The notes beneath the pieces were generated by a model. It saw only the letters and a list, made by a program, of their open reading frames with translations, did no database searches and was not told where the DNA came from. From Tetrahymena thermophila SB210 (taxonomy: Eukaryota; Ciliophora; Oligohymenophorea; Hymenostomatida; Tetrahymenidae), in the NCBI RefSeq assembly GCF_000189635.1, contig NW_002476227.1, positions 1 through 64,000 of the forward strand: a stretch of 64,000 nt of DNA, written 5' to 3'. The position numbers were made by a program, and so were the translations under genes. This document shows, piece by piece, positions 1 through 14,400 of the stretch (position 1 is the stretch's first letter; each line of letters begins with the position of its first letter).

Positions 1-91
1 CCCCAACCCCAACCCCAACCCCAACCCCAACCCCAACCCCAACCCCAACCCCAACCCCAACCCCCAACCCCAACCCCAACCCCAACCCCAA
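1..91. repeat. Telomere, C4A2 repeats
   Basis: Fifteen tandem copies of CCCCAA run from the first base to position 91, where unique AT-rich sequence begins. This is the C-strand of the Tetrahymena-type telomere (GGGGTT on the other strand), so base 1 is at or near a physical chromosome end. One copy, at 61-67, has five C residues instead of four. Telomeres this dense are typical of fragmented macronuclear chromosomes; the window is therefore macronuclear and not germline. Confidence 0.98.
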
Positions 92-441
92 TAAGATTTT
101 GATAATTTTTTATTAAAAGCTCAATATTATTTTACATAAATAAATTTATAAAATAAATATTTAATAAAAGTCATGATATTTGAAAAAGGGAAGTTCTGAA
201 TTTCTTATGTGTAAGATATTCTTTAAAATATTATTTATTCAATTAAAAACTCAAGAAAAACATGTTGGATTATATTTTTTTTTAAATAAATTAAACAACA
301 AAGTTATTAATTCTAACTTATGTTTTCATTTTAGCAAATAAATAAACAAAAGATGTTTAAATCATATTTTAAAATAAAACTAAAATTTTAACTTTTTAAT
401 TTTATATACAAACAGAAATATTTAAGTCATATTTAATAATT
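92..441. other. Subtelomeric spacer
   Basis: About 350 bases of very AT-rich DNA lie between the telomere and the stop codon of the first gene. No convincing open frame or repeat was seen. It must hold the 3' untranslated region of the zinc-finger gene, so the coding region reaches unusually close to the chromosome end. Confidence 0.7.
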
Positions 442-1630
442 TCAAACAAATTGTTTTTAGTCAACTTTGCAAATAGGACAAAGTCTATTTTTAATTAACC
501 AGTGATTTATACATTTTTTATGAAATCTGTGCAAACAACCTAAAGTTTTAAGCCATTAAAATTTTTCGAATTCATCAAGACAGATCGAACAAGATATTAA
601 ATCTATACTTAGATTTTCATTCTTCTTTGGATCAAATTTGCTGGTAGGGAAAACTTCAATTTATTAATTATTTAAACCACCAGTATTAGATAAATCATGA
701 TCTTCAAATTAAGGCAATTAACCACCTCTATCTAAAATTTAATTTATCTAATCATCAGTGAATTGCATTTAATTTTATTTAGATTCCTCTTCATATTCAA
801 AATTATGATCCTCTTCCTATTAATCATCATCTTCTTCATATTATTCTTAATCATCATTATAAGAAATATTTTCACTTTAATTTTACATTTCTTCTTCATT
901 TTCTTAATCTTAAATATTTTCATCCTCCATGTTTTAATTTTTTTTGTTTTGAACTATTTATTATATTAGAATTAAATTGAAATTATCAAGTTTTTTTTGT
1001 TATTTTAAGAGATAATTTAATAAAATTCTTTTGCCTCAAAAAAATTTATATGTTTATATTACATTATTAACTATAGATTTTAGATCCCTTTTATTAAATA
1101 AAATAATATTAACTAAAATCACTTTCAAAATTTTATTTATGTTTGAAGATTAAAAAATTTAATATACTTCTTAACAAACTAATTTATGATCTTCTATTTA
1201 AAATTATGGAAAAGATTATTAGCATATTTCACATGTCACTAATTGATTAATTTGGAAACAATCTTCAATATGGTTATCTAACTAATCTTCTGAGCTAAAT
1301 TATTCATTGCAAATACTGCATTATATTAACTAAACATTAGATTATGTGATCGTATTCTAACCTTATGTTTTTACTCTTTTTAAATTAAATAAATTAATGG
1401 TCTTTAAAAAGTTTTTTATAGTTTAAAAAAAGATAGTGTTTCGCCATTTTTAGTATCTAAAAGATATCTAAATAATTCCAAATTTTTAGGTAATATCAAT
1501 AGTATATATGAAATTACTAGTATTTGTTAAAAGTTTTCTCACACTAGGCTTCATGGATTAACTTACTTATAACTGCAATATTTTTATTACAATATTTGCA
1601 TTAGTCTGACTTAAATAAAAGAGAAAACAT
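442..1630 (-). CDS. C2HC-finger and RING-H2 protein, probable E3 ubiquitin ligase
   Basis: Read with TAA/TAG as Gln. The start ATG at 1630-1628 follows a run of A typical of Tetrahymena starts. Exon 1 (1630-1518) encodes a finger CKYC-x11-H-x3-C. A 61-base intron (1517-1457, GTAATT...TTTTAG) leads in frame to exon 2, with two more fingers, CSIC-x12-H-x3-C and CEIC-x11-H-x3-C. The C-terminal part (930-442) has an acidic Gln/Glu/Asp stretch and then a RING-H2: CSIC, C-L-H-R-F-H, CPIC, ending at TGA 444-442. RING-H2 domains recruit E2 enzymes; CCHC fingers of this spacing resemble ubiquitin-binding UBZ or TRAF-type fingers. Fingers two and three and the RING share a frame but a TGA at 1038-1036 separates them. 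I infer an intron from about 1167 (GTATAT) to before 930, but no clear acceptor fits. Two adjacent genes remain possible, though the spacing is too short for that to be comfortable. Confidence 0.7.
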
Positions 1631-2474
1631 CTTTTTTTTGATGAACTTATTTATCTTAAATATTCTATGATTGAAGTATCAAATTATCAGAAATATTGAA
1701 AATTAATTATTTTCTAATAAAGGTAGCTAACAAATTTCTAACTTGACAAAATAAATTAATGATAGTTTATATAAATCTGAATATAAAATTTTTAAAATTC
1801 CATTAATTATTTTAATTATACCCCAATATATAATAGTAGATTAGCAATCTTGTCAATCTCATTAAATCTGAAATAAACATAGTTATTTTTTGATGACATA
1901 AGCAAATGATTAGAAATAAATAGTAATAGATTGAAATTTCAAATAGCTACGAATTTCTTCTATTCGTATTTAAATATCTTTAAATGAGTTTTTTATAATA
2001 ATTGTTTTATTTTCATAAACAATAACAGAATAATTAGAATTTTATCAAATAGTGATTAAAATGAAACTAAATCAATAATTCTAAATAAATTTTAATCTAT
2101 TTTAACTTTTTAATACAAATAAAATGAAAATATTGATAATAACAAAAGTTTTATTTGAAATGTATCTGTAATTATCTGTAATTTTTATTTTACTTAAATA
2201 AAGTAATTAAAACCAAACGATTAATAAATCATTACAGTAGTATTTAGAATATTTATGATTCTTGAACAGGTTTTTTTTATTAAATCTTTATATTTTTCAC
2301 TATAAATTTTAAGAAAATAATTTTTCAAAATTTATTAAAAATTAAAAATCACAGTGTATAAAAATATAATTAATTCTTAAAATAATTAAAATAAAATTAT
2401 TTCTATATTTTACAAATTTTATATAAAAAATAATAAATTTTAATAATAACTATACTTGATTTTAATTTACAAAC
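1631..2474. other. Intergenic spacer between two minus-strand genes
   Basis: About 840 bases of AT-rich sequence with no open frame of coding character on either strand. It should contain the promoter of the zinc-finger gene and the 3' end of the giant gene. A GTATGT just before the giant gene's TGA leaves open that its last exon is spliced into this spacer, but I found no plausible downstream exon. Confidence 0.5.
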
Positions 2475-5400
2475 TCAATTAATTGTATTTGTATCATTAA
2501 GGAATATTTTGATACATACTTGTTCATTTGGATTTCTTTGAATTTGTCTAAGTATAGCCAATGCCAGAGATTGATTGACTTTATTAACATCTCTCAGCAT
2601 TTAGCAATAGTCAGTGTCTATTTTTTAAAATAAGTTTTTAAAAAAAAATAAATTAAATTTAATTATTTGTTACTGTAATTGAAAAGAGTTGTGAATGATA
2701 TCTTTTTAATTTCAGAATCTGGTAGTTTTTTGAAAAGGGACTGATCGTTGTAAGCCATTATATTAGTAGCGGTAATATAAACATCATAGTTAGCACCATC
2801 TTTAAGATCATCAAGCTAAATCTTGGCAATGTTAGTTTTTGGATCTGTTAAAACTTTAACTTACCAGTTTTTATTTATTTAATTATTCTGTTAATCTACT
2901 CCTAAAATTATTTACTAAGAAATCAAAGGTTCAAAAACATAATCTATAGTAGAATTAACTTAACTATTCGAATTCATTCCATTTATTTGAACGTTATATT
3001 TATTTACAGATTTCTCTACAACTTATGCATAAACATATGAATTATCAAACATCTAAACTAAAATTACAGCGTTATAAAAGCCTATTGTATCAATTACGGG
3101 ATTTCCTGCAAACTTTGGTCCTTACACATCATAGCTATAATATTTAATTGGATAATCTTATAATAAAACTATTTAAGACAAAAAGCTTGACATCATTTGA
3201 TTAAACAAATCTGAGCTATCTATATATGATGCAATATAGTTGTACATTTTTTATATTGTTTAAGTATTAGGAGCTATTACTACTTCATATGTTATATACT
3301 TGTTTCTAGAAATTTATGCATTTATTATATCTTAGCTTGTTAGAATTTATATTTAATTAGATTAGACTCTTAATGCTTAAGATAGTTATTATATTAATAT
3401 GCTTTGCTGCACTTGAGAGGAAAGAGTAAATCTAATAACTGCTCCTAGCTATGCCTTCATTGTCTAAAAGTTATATTAATAAACTTACTGTGATAAACCA
3501 AAAGCATTTTCACAAACTAAGAAAACAGAATAGCTAAAATCTGGCTTTAGTCCTGAGAGTGTAATATTAGCTAAGTAATCTATATTATTACCTGCATTTC
3601 TATTTGTCATAACAACAGAGTATGCTAACTGTTAATTTTTTAAAAAAATTCCATCTCTTACAACTTAAGGTAAAGGTTTTTGTGAATTTTAAAGAGTTAG
3701 AATATAGTAGATATATGAAGAAGTGCTTGCAACTATCTTTAGAGTGGTATCATAGTTAGAGATATCAAGTTAAATTACATTTAAAATTTCAGGTAACAGA
3801 ATCTTTTAATTTAAAGGAAGTAGTGATGGATCGTTTACATAAGGATTATAAATAGTCTTCCCTAAGTCAGATGAATATAAATTTGGATCAGGCAAATTAC
3901 TCTGACATAAAAGCCTTATTACATTAAGCGGTTTATGAATTTTACTGATTGTGAAAACCAAGTATTTGTAAGGAGGGGTTACAGTGTAAATAAATTGTTA
4001 TTAATATGAACTTAGTGTGAAATTTAAAACTATAGGTTTTGCAAGTACTTTAGCAAGATAAGTAATAGTAAAATTAAATCTCTTTACATTTTAGTCTATT
4101 AAAATAGAGTCTGGTTATATACTTATTACATCCTAATTAAATTTACAAATGTTTTAATTTAATTTTTTTTTTTAAAATATTTTTTATAATATTTGTAAGA
4201 AAAATATTTACTTTAAAAGCTTAATCAAATTAGACTCCAAACATAAATTATTCAGATGTTTGTTTAGTTACTTTTGCTAGAACTAAGAATTCTGAATAAG
4301 TAAATCCATATTCAATAAAATCATCAATTATGATAGAGGGTACCATTTATTTTCTAGGATTTAGATTTTGTACAAGAATTTAAATTAATGGAGGAGATAT
4401 GTATAAATCCTATGAGTTTTTAGATATTTGAGTTGAGCTTATTCTAGTATATTCTATTTTATTAAACTAAATTGTATGATTTCCTAAAGATGCCCCATAT
4501 AAAACTTATACCTATACAAATTTAAGCAAATATTATTATATTTTTAAAATACTAATTAAATTACTTATAATTGCTTAGTTGTTTGTTGATCAAAGTTTTC
4601 AAAGGTTATTAATGTAGGGTTGAAAACTATGTTTTTATCTTCTACGAATGGTTCTAAAGAAATACAGTTTGCGGGCATTTCAATGGTCACATTAAAGGTA
4701 TATATCAAGCCTCTTAAAAGGTTAGAAGGCCCAGAGAAAGATATGTCAAATTTATTTTTTACAAACTAAAGGCAAACACTTTAATCTTCCTATTTCTAAT
4801 AGATATTATCATTATTGTTAACCTAGAATAAATAAAGTAATTTTACAGAAGAATGAATGACAGTATTTTGAATCAAATCTATAATCTTGAACTAGAAGTA
4901 TTTATTGGTAACTTAAGAAGATTAGCTGCATGGATTTGATATTTATGGATTAGTTAAATACTAAATGGAAAATTAGCTTGATAAAGAATTAATTGTTAAT
5001 CTTGTGTCTTTTATAAAAATATACTCCTTGTAAATTTAGCAAGGACTAGTTTTACTACTTTAATTTGTTTGATAACAACTAATTGAGTTTCGTTATTGGA
5101 ATACATCATATTAATCTGGAATTTATATTTATATTCCAAAATTAGAAACTCCAGTATCTAAGATTCTTTAGTTTGATTAATTGTTTGATTCACTATTTAT
5201 TATTTTTATTAAAAAGATATAAAATTATTTAATGTAAAATAATAATGAAATACTAACTTGAAAATAATTTATAAATTATTTCAAAAAAATAAATAATTCA
5301 TTTCTATTTATGATCTATTGCATTTATTTTCTAAAAATAATATATTAATTCTTAATTAATTAACTTATTTACATAAAAATAATATGAATTAATATTTTGA

Positions 5401-8400
5401 AAATTTAAAATAATTTTAACTATTTTTTAAAATAAATACTTTTCATTTGATTAAATTCTATTAACAAATAAAAAATTAATTTGAAATAATTAAAAAAATA
5501 TTTACTTTAAGTATTCTTCTTCACCGCTTTCTAGTGAGGTTTATAACAATCTTGCTTTACTTCTTAAATTCAATTAGAAAGTATATACACTTAGGTCTTT
5601 TAGGCTTTTATTTTATGTTTAAATTTATAAGAAAATTTTCGTTTATTTTTAAAAACATACGATTTATTTAATGCAGAAACTAATATGACATCTAGAATAT
5701 TGGGTGAGTTCTTTATTTTGTATTAAAGATTGTCATTAAATACCCATATCATATCACCTTAAGTACTGTGAATTATTCTTAATTATTTCAAAAATTTTTA
5801 ATAAAGTTTTATTATATTTAAAATCTTACTTGAAGTTAGTTTATGAATTATCTCCTGGATTAAATATATTTCTTATAAGTACGTAATTGTATCTAAAGGT
5901 CTGATCTTGTAAATATGCATTTAACCCTTATATTTCTTTAAAATAATTAAATTAATTTACTTTTTCCTCATTTAATTTAATTTACCTAATACGTAATTTA
6001 AACTTATTGAACATTATATTTGATAGTAATTAGGAATTGGAGTTTGTGTTGAAGTGGTGTTTGTTCTCATGTAAAGTAAAGATTCCATATCAAAAGTAAG
6101 ACCTAAAGTACCTGATTAAAGTAAGGAACACTCTAAATTATTTCCAATTTTTGATGAGAAAGAATTTGGGAAGAAAATCTATGTTGATTGTACATTTTTA
6201 TTAAACTTGAGTTAAGGTATCTAATTTCAAAAATAATTTTAAATTTTATCATAGACATTTAAAATAAATTTACCATAAATATGTAAGTAGCAGGCTCTCC
6301 AGAACTGAAAGGATAATTTTGTATAGCTATTTAAGTATTAGTTTAATATTTTTGAGCCCAAATCACATTCTTATCACTAATTATATCAACATAAATGTTC
6401 TTCAAAGTAATTTAGTTAAATGTGTATGCATATTAAAATTAATCTTTGTAGAAAGCTGCTGTAAACATATAAAGACTGTTCACAGTTGAAGGATTTGTTA
6501 AGGTAATCAAAATAGAAAATTCAGTTTTTATTAAAATTTACTTTAGTTAAACATTTAAAATAATTTTTCCATTAATATTTTAGACTGAACATGATTATTT
6601 GTATAAAGTATTTGAATCTAAGCTACTACATTAGTGATTTCCTAAATTTTGTACAATGCCATATTCATAAGGGAGAGTGATCCATAAATTACTATTGAAT
6701 CTCACTACACCATCACATATAAAAGTAAATTTATAGATCGATGAAACTGAAATCTACCTGTACTAAGAATTTACAGACTTTTTTTCGATGATAAAATATA
6801 ATTAAAAAAATGAATTTTTAAATAAATATAATATTACCAAATTGCATGTGAACGGTTAGAGATATAAAAGAAAAGGCATTTTAAAGCTAGCACTTCCAAT
6901 TACTTACTGTAACGAAGGTTAATTAGTATAAAATGTTTGCATCAAAAAGTTATACAGAATTATATTTTAAATATTTGGATTAGTTATGCCATAAATCGTT
7001 ACTGAGTATTATTATATTTGGGATAAAAGAGTATTTACTAAAATAATATCTAATCTATTGTCGATTTAAACTGTACAAAAGGATTTATTAGAAATGCTAT
7101 CAAAATCTCCACCTGATAAATCACATCCTGTCCACATTGATTTTACATTCTCATAGGCTCCTTCAGGGAAGAAAAAGCTAATTGATCCGTTTGGTGGTAT
7201 ATAGTGGCCTGTTATAAATGTGAATTTATAAGTAACATTAGTGTCTCCTCCAGAAATTGAATTAATTGCATCAACCTTTATAAAAGGGATATTTGAAAAA
7301 GGCTAAATGATAAAAGTATTTGGTAATTTTCCATTCATCTTGTATTTAATCTGATGATTTTAATCTAAAATGACTCCATCGATACTGTATCCTCCAGGAG
7401 TTTACATTTAAAAATCAGGATTATTAATATTATTCAGTGTAAATGTTAAGGTTGTGAGAGGATTTGGAACTAAAACTTTAATATAAATACTATCAGATTC
7501 AGGGAAAACAAAAACATTGGCATCATTATTTAATATTGGTTAGTATTTTCCTATAAAATTTTTTGGGAATTTTAAGCCTATTAAATCGTTTGTATTGATT
7601 TTTGGATTTCCTGGATATGAAGAAGAAATAGTAATCGTAAATGTATATGAAGTAGTGCTGTATACTACAGGATTGGTGCTTACTGTAATACTCATATTTT
7701 CAGGTGTTAAAGCAGTAGTACTAATAGTAGCTGGAGGTATAAAAGCATTTAAAATATATAAGAATCCTGAACACCCATTATTAGGATAGAGAGTTTATAT
7801 ACCTACTTTGATTGTCATTAGCTATCCTTATGATAAAGACTATAAGTTAGTTATGTATATATTAATCGGAGTTAATAGATTTGAAAAAGCTTCGTATCCG
7901 CTAATTACAATATTTGGCATATTTTCTGGGCTAGTTCCATGATTTAAAATGCAGGTCAATTAATTTCCTGATAAAACCTTCAATTCTATTTACAAAATTA
8001 TAAATTTAATTTTTTTTTCCCCCAATGAAATAAATAACAAATAAATAGCCATACTCAAGTAAATAATAGAAAAATAAAAATAATTATACATATATAACCC
8101 AACTCATTCAATACTTTTTAGAAATTAAAAATTATATATTACCTTTAGAAGCACACCCTAGCTTTGCACCATCAGGAAGCCCAGTACCGAGATCAAATAA
8201 ATAACCTTAGTGAATATTCCAACCACCTCCAATAAACTCAAAGTATATTACAATATTAGAATATATGTTATTTGTAGAAGTCGAATTTTGCCTTAAATAA
8301 CCTTATTAAAATAACAAATTTATTAGTAATTACTGAAAAGTTATAAAAAATTGTAAAAATGTATTTTATTTATAAATTTAAAGATTTTAAATTACCAATA

Positions 8401-11400
8401 GGAAGAACTTAATCATTTAAAGTGAAAACAAAGTGGAAAATCTCATTTTATAGTTAGTTAAGGGGATTTATTATGTTAAAGAAATTTAAAACTTGAGGCT
8501 AATAAAAAGTTGTTCCTATAACTTATGTGATATTCATATATTGTGTTTCTACAAGTTAGCCATTAGAATACATTTCTAAACCCATTAAATAATATTAGCC
8601 TGGATATGGAGGAGCAGTGAAAAGCATATTGGTATTCTAGTTAGAAAGCTTAATGATTTTTACAGAGTTATCATAAACCGTTGAGGGAATTAATGTGAGT
8701 CTATTACTGCCATTTCTTCTTTATAATGTACAAGATTGTATTGATAAATTAATAGTTCCTTATATTGAACAATTATCAAAGATTTGCAAGGGCGGAATTA
8801 AGAAATCATTTGGTATAGTAAATATAAAAGTATCTATAACATAATCAGCTGGTAAAGTACGTGGTCTGATTAACATTTAAAACTCTACTTATTGATTAAT
8901 TTTTGCTTATCTTAGATAATAAGGTTATGTATAGAATCCAGCTGTAGCTAGGTTAGGCTAGGGTAGATATGATATAACCCAATCTATTAGACATTTTCCT
9001 ACATGCATGAAATCAAATAAATTCGTTTAGTTATTAGGATCAAAACAGTTATCAACACAACTGTAAACAACTATTTAAGAATGTATATCAACTGTAGGAA
9101 GATTTTAATCTATTATAAATTTTAAGAAAACAGTTAAGTATGCCCCTTTAAAATTATATTTTGCTTCGTTATATTATATTGAGTCCAATTTTGTTACAAT
9201 TATAAACTCTGAGTAGACGTCACAGTCATATGGAATATTGTTAACTGTTGGGGGAATTGTTGTTATATCTGTAATTTAGAAACTAGCAGTACAATATCCA
9301 GGTACAAAGCTTTAGACAGTTATTGGTTTTTGTATTCTATAAATGTTAACATGCCTATTATAGTACATTCCATAAACATATAATTTAGCTGTATTAGTAT
9401 ATCCTTCTCTTAGGAAATATGATGGGTTAATGGTTTAAGTATTAGTAAATGTTCCGCAAATACCTAATTTATAAAAATATTGTATGTACATAAAATAGAA
9501 TTTAGTATTTAAGTTAATTTAAAATACTTGGACTAGATGATGGAATAATAGGTTAATAATAGTCGTATTCATTCATATTACATTAATAAATCAAATTAAT
9601 TTTGCTATTCTAGTAGATAACTACGTTCATTATACTCTAGGTAGCTGTTGTCCATCTGAAAATACCATTCTAAAGTCCAAAAACTTAAAACGGATTTGAC
9701 AATGAGAAAGGAGTGTTTAAAATCTTGAGCAATACCTATTTTGAATATGTTGTCAAATTTAAATAAACTTTTAGAAATATTTGTTATTGAAAAAATTTTT
9801 AAAATTAAAAAAAATTATTTAATTTGCATTTTTTAATCAAATAAATATACCATATTATAAGATGTGTAATATATGCAAATGCCTTATTAGAATGTGCACA
9901 CTGGATTATCTTAAACATGATTTTTAGGATATATAATAGTAACATAAGTTCCAATTGGTAAAGATGTTGCAACTGGGGTAGGTGTTGAGATTTTATGTAA
10001 AGGAGCAGGAGGAGTTAGTGTATAATCTGGGACTTAGCTTACTATTTAAGAAATAGATGTAAAAGTACAAGTTCCTTATGTAATTGTAGAGGGTGATAAA
10101 ATAAAATAACTATGTTCAGCATGGTATTTTATACAGAGCAAAGGACCATGGTCACTACATTTATTCCTTAGCTATACTTTAAGTCCAGCAGTCTATCCAA
10201 CTGTGCTTGGATTCATAACATAAGGTATGATAATTGTAATTTAAGAATTGATAAGTGCTCCACTTGGGAGTGGAATTCTAATTACAACAGGAGATTGAAT
10301 CTAATTAGCTGTACCTAATTATATTAAACAGTTCTATGAAGAATTAGGATCTTAATAAGTATTTGTAATTGTGTAACTGCATTAAATTTAATTATTTGAA
10401 TCATATTTAAGACCTAAATCTACAGGGAAAACATTGAATATTCCATCATAAGTTAAGAATACTATCCATATTTCATCATTATTAACTGCTGCTACGTTTA
10501 AGGTAAATTATAAAATCAATGTAGTCCTTGTTGCTGCTTCTGCAGTTAGAGGAGTGACCCTAAAAGTATCATCTAAATCTTCTCTAGGTTTTGCATAAAC
10601 TTCATAGTATTTTTCTTCATATAAATTAACATTGTCAAATGTTGTTAAATGAAAAACATAATAGTTTGGTTATGGAATAAAGACAGCTTTTCTTTCTATT
10701 TAATAGTTCAGTGTTGGGTGAGCTTAAAGAGGAGAAACAGTATTTGAATCTATTATCATGACTGTATCTTGGTTAGCATTTATATCATAGAAGGTTTAAA
10801 TATCTGGGAGTAAGTTAGGGATATAATTCAGTTATGAAACAAAGCTCTTTGATGGGGGTGCAGGCTGCACTGAGCTTTAAGCCTCCATGAAATTTTGAGC
10901 ATTTAATTGATATTCGTATGTTGAAGAATGTAAATATTTGGAATACAAAATAGCAGTGGGATCTTAGCATAGATCATAAGCACTTGCTAAAGGAGGTAAT
11001 TACAGTGTTATTTGCTTATTTTAATTTCTAGGTAATTACATATTTCTTGTATTCAATAAGTATGACATCCTCAACCAACTATTAGAATAAGAAAAAATAG
11101 CTATTTTATCAAGAAGAGCAAGTTGTTGCATTCCTAATCCAACATGAGTCTTGGATGATTAGATTTAATTGTAGTTTATAATGGGATAGTACTGGTTTAA
11201 ATATTATGCAAATATGGTTGCTGAAATTTGTGGTTATACAGAAGCCGAGCTTGTTGTTTGAATAAATAATTCTATTTAAACATTTGTTTATGTGCTAATC
11301 GCTGAAAACCCACTTACTGTGTATTGCTTTTATGAAGACCTTTAGCATTCAAGAGACCCTTAGTTAAACTAAATATTTGAAGTAATTGTGCCGATTGGAG

Positions 11401-14400
11401 TTAAACCACTTAAAATAGTGCATTTTTCTTCAAATTAAGCAAAGTTAGTTTGTAGATTTATTACTATTTTACTACCTTATGGAACTTGCTGAGGGGTTTT
11501 TAAATTTAATACAAATCTAGAAACACTAAACTAACTTACAAAACCAGAAATCCAAACTAGTGTAGCTGTGTTGTCATTAAGAGGATCTAAATTTTTAAAA
11601 GTACTTGAGGTAGAAGCAGTATAGATAGTCTAAGCAGTTGGTACATTATTGATATATACAAAAGAAAATCCATAAGGCTAAACATAATTAAGAGTATTAA
11701 AGCTGTTAATATTGCAAAAAGCAGGAACCATAGGGGTTGGTGGTATTATAATTTATGGGATTGGGGCAGGATAGCTTGTGACGAATAACAAATTTAAATT
11801 TTTAAACATGATATATTTACAGTTACTTGTTCCAATATTTTTAATATCGTTACCACTTATACCAAAGAAATTATTATTCCATTTCAGTAAAATATTATTA
11901 TTACTTTAATTTATGCTCATATTTGAGTCAAAATTAAAATTAAAAGTAGAAGATGCTTGCTAAACTTAATTATTTGTTAAACTGACTTTGAATGGTGTTA
12001 TTGTGCTAGTATCAGTTTAAACATAAGCATAATTAATCCAATAAGATGTCTCTTGAGTAATATATTGTTGATTTTATACTTACATAAATGATAATCTGAC
12101 TTAGATGCTAGTAAAAGGAATATTTGGCATTTAAATCATTGGTATATATAAATCATAAGTTGTTCCAGCTGTAAATTAATTAAAATTACTGAAATCAGAC
12201 AAAACAAATTAAATCCTAGATTGTTCTAAAGATGTTGGCACTTAAGATCCAAACATTACAGTGATAGTACAATCATAATTTTAAGTCGTTCCACTTAAAG
12301 TTACTTAAAGTACGCAAGAAAGGCTTTTACCATTATAAAAAGGAGGAAGATTATCGTTTTAATACACTCCAGATGGGTTTAGTAGACCAACATCAATTTA
12401 GAAATATTAGCTTTCTAACTCAACAAGTAAAAATGACTCATAAGGAGTAGCTGCAAGAAGATTAGTTTACTGTAAAGTAGTTTCTGGAACAAAATTAAGT
12501 CTGAGCATATCATAATTATTTTATGTTGTAGTAAAATGAAATATTTTGAATGTTGCAAATGTTTATGGGCAAGATTGATAACTTGTGTCATAGAATTACT
12601 AACTAGTAGAAACCGATGATAATTACAATTAGAATTCATTAAATGTAAACATACTAGGCATTATAAAATATTTAGGAGAATATCTTTCTTTTATTTCTAA
12701 AATGTAATATGTTGAAACTAGTGTAGTATCAGGAATTTAAAAAGTTAATATTCCACTAGTGTATGTGCATATACTTAATTTATGGACATCTATTTAATTA
12801 ATTTAATTATTTATTGAATATATTAGCTCTAAATATATATTAAATATTTTTAACCTCAAACAATTAATTCTCAAGTAGGAAATAAATATTTAGTAGAATA
12901 ATAAAAATTATTTTAAAAATTTAAAGAAAATTTAAAATAATAAAAAAAGGTATCGAAATTGGTTTCTAACCTGAATAAAAAAAAAAATAAAAAATGCTTA
13001 AAGATTTCCTCATCAAAAAATTAAATCTTTGATTATGAATTTTAGAAAATTTTACCATAGTAAACTAAAGGTGACATTTCTTCATAAAAGACACAGTAGA
13101 GTTCATTTGTAGGATCAACTGGATTATAAGCGTTTGTTGGTAAAATAGAAGAAGGAATGGTGATTTTTACGAAATTTGAAGCACCTTATGAAACTGCTAA
13201 TTGCAATTTTATTCTGAATCTTAATTTACTGATGGTTGATTATCTGTTTGCAAATTATCTAACTTAGTAAATCTCATAATAAAGAGGGAAGTGCTTTCCT
13301 TGAATAAAATCTAGTTAGATTAGATTTGAACTTGGCTGATAAGCAGTCATGATATATGACTGATTGGGTAATTATCCTTCTATTGGATAATTAATTTCAG
13401 CAATCTTACTAGAAAATGGAGTTTATGTTATCTCATTTATTGTATATTATATTGTTCCAGCATTTATTATTGCTTATACATAAACAATATAATTCAAAAA
13501 ATTAGTATTATAGAATAGCTGACCTCTGTAGTTTACTGAATATATTCCGCCATTATTAACTACTTAGCATATTTAATATATGTCAGCTACATTATTGTTG
13601 GGGGTTTTAAAGAAGCATCGTTCTATTAAGCTTACACCTGCTGTAAATTAAATTTAGATTTACCAAACTTTACGAATCTTTATATCGTTTAACTATAAGT
13701 TATTTTTTAATTAAATTATTAAGGTTACTCTTTGTCCACTGACAAGTTAAGCATCTGCTGATTAATCACCCTATATTTCATATTTAAACTAGCTTAATAA
13801 AAATTTAAAATAAAAATATTTTACTTAAATTTGAATGAGAGAAAATTCTAAATTTCTGTAAGTGTAGGATGAAAAAGGTTATTCATTTAAGGTATAGATG
13901 TAATTTTATCTAGGCATATTTCCATCCATAGTAACTGGTAATCCTGTATATGCTATTAATTAAATACTAGGAGTAGGAACAGGTAAATTAAGAGAAGGTT
14001 AGTAATAATATTTTTAGTTTGCCCATAAATTATTTCCTTTGATTGTTATTTACAAAGGTTGACCATTTGGCAAATTAGGGGCAGAATAAAATAGAACATA
14101 ATCAGGTCTACTGAACCACATTGGAGATTAAAGAACATTATTAAAATAAACTAGAAGGGAGTCAACATAATTATTTTAAGCTTAAACTATTCCGCCATTC
14201 CAGAATCTAACTTCAACCTTATTATATAATTTTATTTTAAATTATACTCTCAAATTATATATTTACTTTTTATCCTGGGCTATTGTTTTGATCATATCCT
14301 GTAGTTGCAAAATTCCAAGTTAGGCCCCAAATATTACTTACACCAATTTATCCTATAGTAGTGTCTGAAATAGTTTGAGTAATTACAGCTTTATATTTAA

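Noticed and set aside
763..969. 68-codon plus-strand frame rich in Ile, Leu and Phe
   Set aside because: It is the antisense shadow of the acidic Gln/Glu/Asp region of the minus-strand RING protein, where GAA/GAT codons read as TTC/ATC on the other strand.
5200..5600. Possible gene boundary inside the giant gene (TGA at 5572-5570)
   Set aside because: A GTATGT donor before the TGA and an acceptor ending AAAAG restore a long coding frame, and the next intron (about 5.51 to 5.20 kb) leads into similar extracellular-type sequence, so one gene is more likely than two.
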